Part shown: positions 46,163-58,019 of the stretch, piece after piece
Position numbering within the stretch: position 1 is the stretch's first letter
How the letters are laid out: every line of letters starts with the position of its first letter
Source: Sclerodactyla briareus
Lineage: Eukaryota; Echinodermata; Holothuroidea; Dendrochirotida; Sclerodactylidae
DNA length: 64,000 nucleotides
Assembly: GCA_026419785.1 (NCBI GenBank)
Contig: JAODTK010005509.1
Location: 310,001-374,000, forward strand
Reading direction: 5' to 3'
Made by a program: the position numbers and the translations under genes
Notes under the pieces: generated by a model
Seen by the model: only the letters and a program-made list of their open reading frames with translations
Told to the model about the DNA's origin: nothing
Database searches by the model: none

Positions 46163-46945
46163 AGCTTCACATATGCACGTTGATGTGAATACATGTAATG
46201 GTCTGATGGTCCCGAATATATCGATATTGTACTGCGTGGGGCGTATCAGTCGATGGGTTAGCGGCCCGTGAACCTCCAGATCAATCTAATTCAAGAAACG
46301 TGGTGAAAAAAGGAGGAAGAGAAAACGATAAATGTTAATATTTTGCCGTCCTCGTGTTTAGCTGGGGTGGAGCAGTTCAAAAAGTCATCCAATGTCTCTC
46401 AGGCTGTTCGTTCGTTCTCTAGTCCGTTGTTGGTCCATCTGTTGGGGCAAGTTCACTCGTAACGTCCTAAAAACGTACATGCGATTAAGGTTGAAACTTG
46501 GTGGATGGGTGGATGAAGCTGGCACTGGCTCGGCTGAGTTACATTTTTTTGCCATCGTGTGATAAGATTTATTAAAATCCCATTATTAATTAACCCCACA
46601 ATTGTCTACCCACAACTCTTCCCATTGAACTACATTACTCCCTCGAGCTGCAGGTTGGCTTCTGGCCGAAGGGGGCTGTTTTAACTTGTCTGCCAACTGA
46701 GGTGGCTGGAAACAGGCATGGGGGAAGCAGGCAGTTCTGTGGGAAATCGGTCAACACCTTCCCTGACCGGGGTTAGGGTGTGTGCAGCTTTTCAGTGTGG
46801 ATCCAAGTGTGTTCCACATTGGTCATGCCTACAGGCCTAGGAGTTGCGTTGGGTACACATTTAAGTTGTTGGGTACATTTAGCTAATAGACAGGCCTAGG
46901 AATGAGTTAGTTGGATACTTAGTGCTGGGCACTGATACACATATT
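46163..46945. other. nothing recognised
   Basis: No supported gene or repeat structure. Confidence 0.3.
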
Positions 46946-46947
46946 TT

Positions 46948-47130
46948 TGTTTTTTTTTTTTTGTTTTGAATCAGCACTTGCCGGACAAAGAGGACATACT
47001 ATACGAGGCCGGCAAGGTGCGGACCTGGATATATCGCACGAATTGTCAGGGCGGCGAAACCTCACCAGGTACACGGAACAAGGCGCTGCCTCTTTTGCGG
47101 TAATTAATGTGAAGGAGGGGACTATGTGGT
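46948..47130 (-). mobile_element. SINE family 1, 5'-truncated
   Basis: T-run at 46948-46962, then ATCAGCACTTGCCGGACAAA, GAGGCCGGCAAGGTGCGGAC, CTGGATATATCGCACGAATT and ACCAGGTACACGGAACAAGG. This is the 3' half of the 27430-27805 SINE in the same orientation, without the tRNA head. Confidence 0.85.
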
Positions 47131-48540
47131 AGACATGTTCGGTCCAATCCATTCCAAGGTTATGACAGATGTCAGTAAAGGTCAATAAAATGTGAACATA
47201 CAATAAGATGGGATTGGTGGAAGAAAGAACATGCAGTGTATTCGCCACAGGGAATTGTGCCGTCCGAAGCTCTCGAGACGTTTCGACTATGCTTGTTTAT
47301 CTTAGCTGAAGAGTTCGAATCTGTGCAGTCATGTGGGTGTAACTTTATGGGTGTTCGTATACGTGGGAATGTATGGACGTGACTGACGCATGCGTGGTGG
47401 CGTGGCTAGAGTTCAACAAGTAGTTCAGACTGCGGCCGTAGACAGCAAAATCAGTTGGCTGAGTTAGCCTATATGAAACAACCCTTAAAGATGGAGTGTC
47501 GTCAATTTAAAAATAAAATATTGTAAACCATATACTGCACCCAGCAATGTAGATAAAAATTGAACACAAATGGTATATTTCACGCATTGTCCCCGTCCAA
47601 TAAAATTGATTATAAAATAAGGTAGGGAAGTATCGCTTCAAATTTACATATAAGACCCCAATTACGATATTTTGTCGTGACGTCATGCAAAATTCGCCGT
47701 CGGCTTGTTCGCTAGACGTTAGCAGACGACAATCAATCTGGAGATATAGTTGTGCCTTCAACGTTGTCACATACATCAAATTACAACACAAATGCATTAC
47801 TACCGATTTGATATTTCTTTCACGAAATTTTTCCTGCTATTTTCTAATCAATATGCAAATCCTAAAAAAGGGTGTCTTCAAAATAAGACCTAAGATCTTC
47901 TAAGACCTTCGAAACTAAGACCCTGCCTACTTCAAAACTAAAATCCACTCACCTAAAAACTAGGACCCCACTTAATGACTATCCCCCACCCACCCCACTC
48001 CAAATTGAATGAAAGGATTATTGTACTTTCCACGAGAAAGTTAAGCCCCACGTTTTACCTCCGTCCACCTCATATAACCTCTGACCTGATTCGAAAATAT
48101 GATAGGGATCATAAGTTACTTGTTATGGAACACTCATGAAGTTCACTTTCAACTAAGACGCTCCTCAGTTTTATGACTAGTCATCCTCCTGACTAAGGAA
48201 CGTTCTGACCATGGACGTATATATATATATCACCTGGGAGGCAATAGCAGGCAAATATATGTCAATTATTTGAAGAGAAATAAATGTCCCTATGTGAGCT
48301 ACACCGAACGGCAAGCAATTACATTTGAGTGTGTAACATCGCATAAGCAACATACAGTTTTGGTTTACTGTAAGTTTTTTTCTTTTTTTTTCTGAATTGC
48401 ACGATGCTGCGAAGACGAATTCTAGGTAAGGCAACATGGACGCGGAGGGTTCCAGACTTGCGTATGTGATGATATCAACGCAAGCAGGGCGATCCGCCTG
48501 TCCAGTGCGGGTTAGGGACATTTCTTCCTCATACAGGCTA
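47131..48540. other. nothing recognised
   Basis: A block around 47640-47780 (CGTGACGTCATGCAAAATTC) looks repeat-like but has no second copy here. No supported gene. Confidence 0.3.
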
Positions 48541-48547
48541 TAGGTTA

Positions 48548-49575
48548 GGGTCATGGGCGTCAACAGGTGGGGGACGGGGGGACATGTCCCCCCCCCACTT
48601 TCAAAAGTGGGGGGATATCATTTCGTTTCCCCCCCCCACCCCACACACTTTTCCGGACCGTGATAAAAATAATATGCACATGCCGATATTGTATCGCTCT
48701 AAACTGATTAAATTTTTTGTCTAACCAAACAATATCGCATTGGGAAATTGTCTTAAGTCCACTCATTCCAGGTGCTACCCCCGGTGAAGATCTGGACCCG
48801 GCCGACGAAAGTGGAGGATTGCCCATATGTTTCATTCTGAGTTCTCGAATTTTAGCTCGAATAGCCAAAAGTGCATAATTTAACGAGTGTTTCGCGCGCA
48901 ATGGCGTTTTTCTCCCAGGCGTTGTAGGCTAAATATGCAATTTAACAGTTTAATGCTTCAAATAATTTAGTTCACTCGATTAATTTCAGAAACCTTGGGG
49001 GCAGACTGTCCCCCCCCAATTTTCGACCATGAAAAAATGCGTGGAAAATTTGGGAAGGGAAAAAGAAAAGTGTTTTTTTTTTTTTTTGGCGCAGACTTTT
49101 TCGATAAAAATGCCCCGGGAAACATGCAATTTTTTTTGGCGCGCTTCGCACGCGCCAGTAGTTTCCAGTGACTGACTTTGGGTACAAATTATCTGCTTCC
49201 AAATTGGAGTGGTCCCGTACGCCTATGGCTTTCCCTTCGATCCCACCAGAGACCGTTCGGTAGACCCATGGATCCCACGCAAACAAAGCCAAGTAGGAAA
49301 AGTAATACAAAAATACCATGTTTGATACTCTGTAAATCATCTTAGTATGCACGATGGCAACTTTTTTGTCTGTCTTTTACTCGAATCACACATGTAGATA
49401 GATGGGTGCTATTGAGCCTGGCAAGTGCCGTTTCCGTCGATCTGGAGGGTTATGAAAATCTGAAATTTTCTTTGTACGCTCCGCGCCAACCGTTGGTGGC
49501 GCTCCGCTCAGATGGTCATTTGCGTACGATAGTCCCCCCCAATTTTCGGAACGCTCCGACGCCCCTGGGTAGGGC
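48548..49575 (-). mobile_element. GGGCGTC-ended non-autonomous DNA element, near complete
   Basis: About 1.03 kb, bounded by GGGCGTC and GACGCCC. The ends lie in CATGGGCGTCAACAG and GGAACGCTCCGACGCCCCTG, like hAT CAGGGGCGTC termini. GGTTAGGG before and GGTAGGG after could be a decayed target duplication. Copies of its two halves at 53921-54430 and 58020-58567 confirm both ends. Internal landmarks: paired C-runs with CCCCACTTTCAAAAGTGGGG, TTTGGGAAGGGAAAAAG, and TCCCTTCGATCCCACCAGAG. Short open frames do not resemble a transposase. Confidence 0.75.
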
Positions 49576-51270
49576 GGCTGATGCGGAAAGTTGGTTGTAC
49601 ATGTTTCGCACATAGGCATAACAAAGTTGCGAAGTCATTATTAATGTTCATCTCCAGTAACTACATATCAGCGTCAATCCAGTATAGGGGTGTTATTGAT
49701 GGATTGCCGGGGCAATGTTATGATAATAAACAGTCTGACAGTCGGTAATCCCCGACCTAGTTACTGTGTCCACACAAAAGAAAAGTCACATACGCGATTA
49801 GGCATACAAGCATATGAGTATATAAACGCAACTGGCCGGCTTCATTCGAATTACAACCAATGATATCTCAATCGATCGCAACTGACGACACATTGTTCTT
49901 CCTTGGCGCACAGTCATTTTACAGAGAGGGAATGAATTTGGGCCCCCTGACTCAATTGTGTCAGCACCCCCCCCCCCCCCCTCGCTCCGATTCCGCTCGT
50001 ATAGCAGCCTGCATGTGCACATAGTATCTGGATTATTACAGGCCGCGGAAAGGGTTGTCGATTCGTATGTTGTCAGTCGGTAGAATACGGAACTCTTATC
50101 CACATATGGTATAGAGGCTCCCTCATTTTAAGCACCGACTGGGGAGAGTCGACGTGCTAGTGAATCTTCCGGCTGACCTTGAAAACAAGCCAACCAGGAA
50201 CGATAAGAGCACTAGATTAAGTTTTTAATTCTCCATATGTCAGTACGAGCTGATATACATCGAAGTCAGCTACGGAATCTGCACGTAGTTCACGTACTGT
50301 CTCAAGGGAACAATGATTAGGTCAGTAGCCTATTTTTCGGTATGCATTATCAGTTGATTCTCAATGACACGTTTGAAGGGTTTCGTATACTTTCTCCATA
50401 TTAAAATTATCTATTGTGCGATCCAGGGTTTAGTGGACCGGGGAAGAATGAGGGTTTTTGTCAGTACGTAAATGCCTGAACCCCGTCACTGCAAGAGGAC
50501 GTTTCAGGACCTCATACCAGTGAGGTTGAGAGGGTAGTCATATAGCCCGTCGAGGAGGTACAGCAAACAATCGTTCAGTCTGGAAAAGGTGCGTTTTATT
50601 ATAGGAAAGCGTTAGCATTTTAGTTCCCATGATTCACTCACTGCGAATAAGCTTTTCATAGTTAAAGTACACAATGGAGATTATAACTCCATTGTGTCAC
50701 AGGTCCGGCTGTTCGACGTTGCACCCACAATGTGCAGAACAACCTTCCGAAACCCCTCGACGAAAAATCCACATAATTACAACAAATTATCTACCAGCAC
50801 AGAACTTCGCAGATTTCCCCCCATAGAGATCAACAATCACTCCGAAGGCGTATTCAACTGGTTGCCCTTTCGAAGAAGTGGTGGAAAGGCCGTAACGTCG
50901 TACGATGATAGGTTATGGAAAGAATCTCGTCCATGCCCCCGAGCTGTTTAATGGGGTTACACTTACATCTGCGATATGAACTATTAGGATCGATTACGAT
51001 TACTGGTCCCAATATTATTGCGCCGTGAATTGTCTGGTGGATGACTGTGGGGCAATTAGTTGTGGGGCTAATCCATTGGGGCTTCGAGTTGACGGAGTGA
51101 GACCTAGGCCATTCCTTTGACGGAATTTAGGATGGTGTGTTTGGTCTGTCCAAGTGTTGGGGAGACCATGGATGTCATCGAGTCATTCGGTGTCATAGTG
51201 GCTCTTTTTCCTGTGAGCCTCATAGTGTCATGAAGTAACCCGGATAGTTCCGGGTTAGGCAAGTCACTAG
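49576..51270. other. nothing recognised
   Basis: Includes poly-C 49970-49982. A plus-strand frame at 50694-50951 has no family resemblance. Confidence 0.3.
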
Positions 51271-51307
51271 TAACTACTCACTCCTCCGCATCCTTGACCA
51301 CCACTAG

Positions 51308-51458
51308 CAGAGCCGTGTGTCCAATGTCAGGGGTTCTCGATGAGGCGGTTAGTGAAGAAGAGTTGCTGTTCGAGACTGTTAACTGCGCTTGTTTCGGGCA
51401 TATAAGGCGCCTTTCGGTAGACGATCCTGTCCGTGCTCTCAGTCTGTACGGGGACCCG
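51308..51458 (+). CDS. candidate exon, strand uncertain
   Basis: Plus-strand frame with an acceptor-like TTGACCACCACTAG and a strong donor GACCCG/GTGAGT. It reads AVCPMSGVLDEAVSEEELLF, then FGHIRRLSVDDPVRAL. The minus strand is also open across the same bases in two frames: STDRIVYRKAPYMPETSAVN, then a frame change to DIGHTALLVVVKDAEE before GTGAGT. Local GC is higher than its surroundings, which suggests coding, but I cannot decide the strand or name the product. Confidence 0.3.
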
Positions 51459-51754
51459 GTGAGTGACGTACGGGTGCCCGCCAGGACGGCCACGTAGCTC
51501 ATGGTACCGCAGAGAGTTCGAGGAGAGGTCACGCCCCAAACTGGGGGTTGAACATAACTGTTTTTCAGTCGATAATAGCGATTGCAAGGGATCGGAAACT
51601 TGAAGGGAAACGTATTCAGCTTCGAATATTCGATCACCTCGTATTATTGTGTTTTTGGGATCGGATCGGCAGTCGTATAGTACAGAATCCTAGCTGCTCT
51701 TAATATGCATCCGATAATGAATGGCATTAATTATAGAAATGTTATTTCACTTTT

Positions 51755-51955
51755 CAGGCATATTATGGCCGTTGATTCCCCAGCTAGAAATCGTCTCGGG
51801 CACCTTGTATGTTTGGCCACTATTATTCCTGGCGTTGGTCAGAGGACTTATTAAAATGACTGTCTTTTCAAGCGACGTACTCGACCACCCTGATTTACCA
51901 TCCAGTAGGGTCACGGATTCTGTCAGATCTCGAATGTTCACCCAGAATTTATGAA
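51755..51955 (-). CDS. candidate exon, unassigned
   Basis: The minus-strand frame reads NIRDLTESVTLLDGKSGWSS, then VILISPLTNARNN, then YKVPETISSWGING. The last segment recalls the VPDSITSW motif of alpha-2-macroglobulin domains, but this is one short match. The plus strand has a good acceptor (TTATTTCACTTTTCAG at 51742-51757) and an open frame to 51954, so strand is uncertain. Confidence 0.25.
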
Positions 51956-52210
51956 ACCTCACTCAAATGAGCGAATGTTTGTTAACATTATAACTCGATC
52001 CCATTAGGCCCTTTCATACGCGCATTTAATGTATTATGGCAATATGTTGTATGTATTGTTCTCCGTTGTTTTGGAGGATGAATAATTGAAAAGAAAGTAA
52101 AAAATATTATAATATACTAGTTCTGGGTATGCCTGCAGTTTATTCACAACACTTCTCACATCACGACACATTAACATATGATTCTTTGTGGGAAGATGTT
52201 TGACTAACCT

Positions 52211-52262
52211 CAAGGGTATCTTCATTAAACTTAAAAATCCATTTGGATTTCCCTCTTGCAGT
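52211..52262 (-). CDS. very weak exon candidate
   Basis: Minus-strand ARGKSKWIFKFNEDTLE ending at GTTAGT, after a T-rich tract. Short and unassigned. Confidence 0.15.
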
Positions 52263-52359
52263 CTTGTATTCAGAAGAACGAAAAAACAACATACAAACGA
52301 TTTTATTCTTACCTAGTCCGCTCACTAGTGTCCTATTCCTACACTCGTCCACCTTGTCC

Positions 52360-52760
52360 GTTCATTCCACCCCCATTTGAACCCCACGTGGGCACAACTG
52401 CCCGCTCTCGCTCGTCCTCCTCGCCGCCCCGCTAACCGTACACAACCATTGAAGACTGTCACATCCTAACAACTCACTCATAGGAGCACAAGCCAGGAAA
52501 GGCATCTATATAGCCGCATCCCCCCCGCCGCTTTCGATCGTCCGGCCTCCTCCGGGCAAGTGACTGAACCTGGTCCTGGCCCACCCTCCTCCCTTCTACC
52601 TCCTTAGTACCCTCGAAGCTGCTTCAACCCTGTGATCAACGGGGGGCCTTCGGCGGTCAGCCCCAACTCACCGGACTCCGTTCACACAGGTCACGGTGCC
52701 GGTGGACGGAATCGCCCGCCAGGAGGCGCGCCGTCTGCTCAAATAGTGCGGTTGACGATC
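52360..52760. other. GC-rich island
   Basis: About 400 bases clearly richer in GC and CpG than anything around it. Plus-strand 52694-52746 could be a terminal exon (acceptor TCCGTTCACACAG, then VTVPVDGIARQEARRLLK and a stop). On the minus strand the same place has a strong GTGAGT donor. A promoter-type CpG island is an alternative. Confidence 0.35.
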
Positions 52761-52886
52761 GCGAATTGAATCGGGCAGCTAACATTTCACTAACCCTTGC
52801 CTCCCGAGAAACCTGGTATTATATACATTTTCCTGCCAGCGTAACAACATGCGGCGAGATGAGGTAGTGAAAAAGGATTCCAAGCC

Positions 52887-52908
52887 CCCCCCCCCCCCCC
52901 CCCCCCCT
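52887..52908. repeat. poly-C run of about 22
   Basis: Longest of many C/G homopolymers in this window. Confidence 0.95.
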
Positions 52909-53017
52909 CAGCCATACCGAGATGACGTTGTGATTATAAAGTTTATTCTAATGTATTAATATATTGTTATACTGAAGGAATGAGGACAATCCTTGTTATG
53001 GTTATATTTTATATGAG

Positions 53018-53179
53018 ACGAGTTTCTGATTTTTGTTGTTCGCCTAATCTTTGCGTATTCCACCGCTGCCACCAAATCTGTAAGGCGTAATTGCGGCTGA
53101 CGAAAAAATGTCCTTCCCTCGTTTCTTTCCTTCGTATAACAATCATATGCAAGAAATAGGCCAAAAATCAGAAACTCGT
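53018..53179. repeat. 18-bp perfect inverted repeat, 162-bp unit
   Basis: ACGAGTTTCTGATTTTTG (53018-53035) is the exact reverse complement of 53162-53179, with a 126-base interior. It could be a very short MITE or a foldback. No second copy seen. Confidence 0.7.
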
Positions 53180-53920
53180 TCTTATGAAAGACAATTAGAA
53201 AACTATCTAATATAAATATACCCCTAACATAACAGCGTCAACTGACAGAGGCAACTGACAAAGAGGTGGAGACTGCCTGCATACCGAACCTCCCAGTATC
53301 CAAAACTTAGAACTATTAAATATGTGGAAAAAAATAATGAACTACAGTCGCCATTCCAGAAAGCATTCGGGTTACAATTGTGATTATAGACTCGAGAACA
53401 TCAGACAGGCCATCACGGCATCGGCATAAGCCATAACCAGTAATAAGAGGAATACAGACAATTAAACATTTAACATAAATAAGATGGTGGCCCAATAAAT
53501 AAATATAACTACAAACATTATCCCTAGGCCATAAAGAAACAATAACGATTCCTTTGTAACATCAGATATTCTGGAACAGGGGCTGCATACGTTTCCCATC
53601 ACGCATAATTAGACATGAGGAGAAAGAAAGAGATACTTGTCGAACTCGTTGCATGCCACAAAGGGTGATCAGTCACGGGCAGGTCAACGCTACAACCATG
53701 AGCACGGATGATAATGAACTGAAGAAGACTCAAGGCCCCCAATTGAAGTAGGTCCTCCTTCGATGCGTACCCGACGTAAGATCAGCGCCACACGGAAACA
53801 AATTTGCGCAACAGAAACACTTCGAAAGTAATAAACAACATTGACGTCATATTTTTACAATGTCTGGACCTGAGAAGACCTTCACAGTGTCAGCATACAC
53901 GGCAGTGACGGCACAGCCAG
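53180..53920. other. nothing recognised
   Basis: AT-rich; no gene or repeat found. Confidence 0.3.
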
Positions 53921-54430
53921 GGCGTCGGAGCGTTTGAAAAAAGTGGGGGGACAACATCATAGATTGCAAATGACCATCTAAGCGGAGGCGACACCATCGG
54001 TTGCGCGGATCGTTAGCGCGAAAAATTCCAGATTTTCATACCCTCCAGATCAACGGAAACGGCACGTGCCAGGCCGCTCATAAAATCATCTAACCATGTG
54101 TTGATGTGAGGAGTAAAAGACATGCAGACAAAAAAAATTTGTTTTTTTTTTTTCATTGTGATACTAAGTTGATTTACTAAGTATCACACATGGTATTTTT
54201 TGTTATACTTTCCTTACTCTGGCTTTGTTGGCGTGGAATCCAGGGGTCTACCGAAGGTCTTTGGTGGAATCGAAGGGAAAAGCCATCGGCGTTTTTTTAA
54301 AAAAACGGGATCACTCCCAATTGGGAGCAGAAAATTGCTACCTAAATTTTACAAGTCGGTATTGGAAACTAACCGGCGCGCTGCGGACGCGCGCGAAAAA
54401 CAAGACCCAAACTCTGCGTAGTGATTCCTT
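53921..54430 (+). mobile_element. GGGCGTC-ended element, partial copy
   Basis: Begins GGGCGTCGGAGCG and continues with CATACCCTCCAGATCAACGG, AAACGGCACGTGCCAGGC, GGGTCTACCGAAGGTC and GGAATCGAAGGGAAAAGCC, all inverted matches to 49575-49140. The far end is missing. A 9-base direct/inverted ACTTAGTAT-like motif lies near 54163-54187. Confidence 0.75.
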
Positions 54431-56690
54431 GCCTTTTTTCGGTCGTGACATCACCATGATGATTCAGCTATATCAAACCCTGCAAGATGTGTGTTTGCCA
54501 ACTCAAACCACAAACACTGACACAAACCGACCCAATCTCCTGCAAATATTACTAACCGCAAGAGAGGGATTGTGCTTTTGACCAAGCAAAAAGTTCATCT
54601 GAGGGAATTTGAAGTAAAATACTGAAAAAATAAACCTGGTAAGTAAGTGTATTTTGGAGAGAGAAGGTAAAGTTACGCTTCAAACCCAGTGAGGTCCAAC
54701 GTTTCCATTCAGTGTGGAAAGTACCACCGACCGTAACACTGAGTCGGCAGACTGCAGGCAAGGCTTATTGATGAGGATCACTTTAGCTAAATTCGCGAAT
54801 TTATCACTCCTAAGTAATGGTGTGTCAAAGCAGATAGACGGAGAGGACAGTGCAGTTTTTTGAATCGGACAACGACCAACATCATCAACTTCAACAATTG
54901 TAAAAAAAAAAAAAAAAATTGGGAGTAGATGTGTGGGGAAAGAGAAGTGCATTCTGCATACAGGACTTATATTGTCAATTTCATCCCCTCCACTACCCTG
55001 GACAAGGGAGTCATTGTAGGTTACATTCAGTGTCCAATGAGCAGGGTTGCTCACATGTGGGTATTGTCCCATATGTCATTATTCCTAATGGATAAGGGGG
55101 TTAAGTCATGCCAGTAAATCTTTTCATTCGTACAGCAGAGTAGTCTTGTGTTCTTTAAAAGTGACTGTGGGTGTATCAATTTTCATTATTTTCAGGCGCA
55201 AACGAGTGACTGAGGGGTGCAGCATTTTGTTGACCCACCTAGGTCAATGACTCACCCCTTGTCATGGGCGTACAAGGGGTGGTCATGCAAGTGACAGTGC
55301 ATAACTGTTAAAATACTGTAGCATAGCTATTTTACCAGTCCATCAAATGTCTTATTGCCATTTTTAGGGTCAAACTTTCACGATGCTGGCAAATCACATA
55401 TTCCCTCCCAAATTGGTGGGATATATGGCCCACCCCATGCGCACCTCCTATAACAAACATATCTGGCCTTGCATGATAAAATACAAATAGATAATAGAAC
55501 AGACAAGAATCTTTGCAATTTCTAATGTGGGCGTATTTAAGGTTGATCCCGTAAGACCTTCTGGCAATTGTTTAAAAATATGATGATCCCGGCAACCGCT
55601 TTTTCCAAATAGTCACATCATTGTGACTGTCAACACAAGATTAGAAGGCACTGGTGAAGAAGAGAGATTATATTTTATAGACTCACAACCCTACCATTTC
55701 TCCCTGGGGTACAGGGTAATGCCCTCACTTTTTGCTCAATAGATTCCAAAAATGCCACAAATGTTGTACACTTCCCCACTTTCAGAAACTTCATTGACCC
55801 TTGTTCTTTCCTCCAAACTCACTTTACCCTCGCACTGCTTCTACACAACCACAGTTAATCCCATCATTAGGGCTTGTCTATAAATAGGTAATAAAAAGTA
55901 ATAATACCCAATAGTCAGTCTTCAGTCCTGCCTGTCAAGTAATTTACATCCTGGAAGTGGCTTAGAGAGAAGGGTAAACTTTAATGAAACCATCAGATAA
56001 TCAGTAGACTGGGTGCAAACAGAGAATAATTGGAATACCCACTCTCAGTCCTCTGAGCTGTGCCAGTGCCAGGTACCATTCCACACTGAATGTTGACAGG
56101 CAGTCAAAAAGTTGATGTGTGTTTAGTGGCTACAACACACCACCAACCTTAAGAGATTAAATCCTTTTGGGGATTGGGGCGGACCAATGTTGACCAGCCA
56201 ACAAAGGGCTTAGTATAGTATACACAAACAATGCAGGCGTAGTTAAGAGGATGGGGCCAGCATAGGTGTCAATTGAATCAGGACTTCCTGGTGTGCATTT
56301 GCTGTAATAACTAGGTCAAATGGGAAATTTGAAGATCATAACACCGTCTTTTTAAATTAAGGTAAGCACAACTTGGCATTCCCCACATCGAGGAATATAA
56401 GATAGGCCTATGGAAAAATTGCAAGTTTCCCCCCCCCCCCCCCTCCCTCGCACCCACCATATTAGCCATGGTTACTAATTCTATTTTGTACCACCCCTGA
56501 GACAGTGCCACAGGGATTAAATGGAAAAATGTAACATAAATAAGAGAAAGGATACGGAATAAGAGGAGGTTCTGCCTTTGCAATCGGATTGTCAATAAGC
56601 AGTGATGCAGTTCAAATAGAGCTACAACTTTACAATTTTCTAAGCTTGACTATGAACCTGGGGGGGGAGGGGCGTGCAAGACCAAAAATT
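54431..56690. other. no supported gene
   Basis: A-runs at 54902-54918, C-run at 56429-56443. A minus-strand frame at 54897-54680 (LLRSDKFANLAKVILI) faintly recalls hAT C-termini, too weak to call. Confidence 0.3.
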
Positions 56691-56704
56691 GCACTCCACC
56701 CGTA

Positions 56705-56925
56705 ACAAAAACACCGCAATGATCAGGAGTAACGGGTACATATAGGATGGTCACTGGTGCTAGTCCATTACTTATCAGGAATAATGATAAAATGACAACG
56801 CAAGAATTTGTACTGTCTTCATGGTGGGAATATTGGTGCTAGTCCAATACTCGGACATATCAGGAATAACAATTAAAATGACATTTGAAGAATTTGTACT
56901 GTCTCAGGCGGGGAACTATTTGTTG
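56705..56925. repeat. about 110-bp direct duplication
   Basis: TGGTGCTAGTCCA(T/A)TACT, ATCAGGAATAA, AAAATGACA and AGAATTTGTACTGTCT appear in order twice. Confidence 0.8.
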
Positions 56926-56969
56926 CGTTGGCCATTATGTGGTCTCAGTATGTACAAATGATCGTTGCA

Positions 56970-57930
56970 GAGTATAAGGTTGTCCTTGGTGACCTTGACC
57001 TTGACCTGATACCAAGAACATAGGGTCAATCTTCAGCATGTATACCATTATCACACACTTAATTTGAACTTTATAGGATACTTGCATTCATTAGGATATC
57101 ATGCTGAACGAGCACGATGGCAAATGCCAATTTATTACCAATTTCACGTGTTTTAGCTGCTTGCACATATGAGATAGCTTGTGATAAGAGTATCATAGAT
57201 GGTAGTGTTATTGACTTTTTGGTTTGTCTCAACTAGAACGCTTCAGGCCAAACACAAATAAAAGCATGCCAAAATCACCAGGTAAAAAAGGTCAAATGAG
57301 GTCCAAAGCGTCAAAATGCGGTCAAAGTCGGTCACCAGATGTATGTCACTCAGACGAACGAAAATTTCCATACACAGTCCTCAAAATGTTTCGTTGCCGA
57401 GTATATGACGATTTTAGCGGTCTTGACCTTCAACATTTTGAGATAGCTTGTGATAATTGTATCGTGGTATGGTAGTGTCTGACTTTTTTGTTTGTTCTAA
57501 AGACGTTCCCGCCAACACACAAAAAAGCAGGCAAAATCACCAGGTAAAGAGGTCAAATGAGTCAAAAGTTCAAAGGTAAATGAGTCACAGTCGGTCACCA
57601 GATGTAATTTACCCAGACGAACAAAACGTCCGACGATAGTCCTCAAATGTTTCGTTGCCGAGATATATGACGATTCCTATGTGACTCGAAGGACCTGGAC
57701 CTGACACCAAAAAACAATTAGGGTTATCCTCACCAACATGCTACACATACCCAATTTGTACTTTATAGATACTCGCGTTCGTAGATATCGTCGTGAACAA
57801 GCTTTTTGAACTTTGCCCTCTGTGACCTTGACCCACATGAATTTGAACGGGCCACCGGAACAATAGGGGGTCATCCTCCCCTATGTGCAACCCACATACC
57901 TAATTGAACTGATACCAGTTTGCGTACGGT
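56970..57930. repeat. TGACCT-rich tandem repeat, about 285-bp units
   Basis: Units near 56990, 57240 and 57510 share GGTCACCAGATGTA, CAGACGAACGAAAA, CCTCAAAATGTTTCGTTGCCG and GACCTTGACC phrases; the last unit decays rightwards. Confidence 0.8.
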
Positions 57931-57954
57931 AGATATCGTGCTGACAAGGGGTGT

Positions 57955-58010
57955 AACACACACACACACACCAGACGACACACGCACCACACACACACAT
58001 ACGCACAAAA
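57955..58010. repeat. (CA)n microsatellite
   Basis: CA tract with GACGACA interruptions at the left border of a GGGCGTC-type element copy. Confidence 0.9.
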
Positions 58011-58019
58011 ACTTGATAC

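Noticed and set aside
48177-48901. Two abutting minus-strand frames ending in GGGG-rich peptide
   Set aside because: They fall on the terminal part of a repeated non-autonomous element and neighbouring spacer; the same peptide text appears mirrored at 58.4 kb.
52858-52872. GATGAGGTAGTG resembling the let-7 5' end
   Set aside because: Match stops after about 10 bases and no precursor hairpin is visible.
54680-54897. Frame LLRSDKFANLAKVILI as a second hAT transposase
   Set aside because: Only a short, loose resemblance; no other transposase motif or termini nearby.
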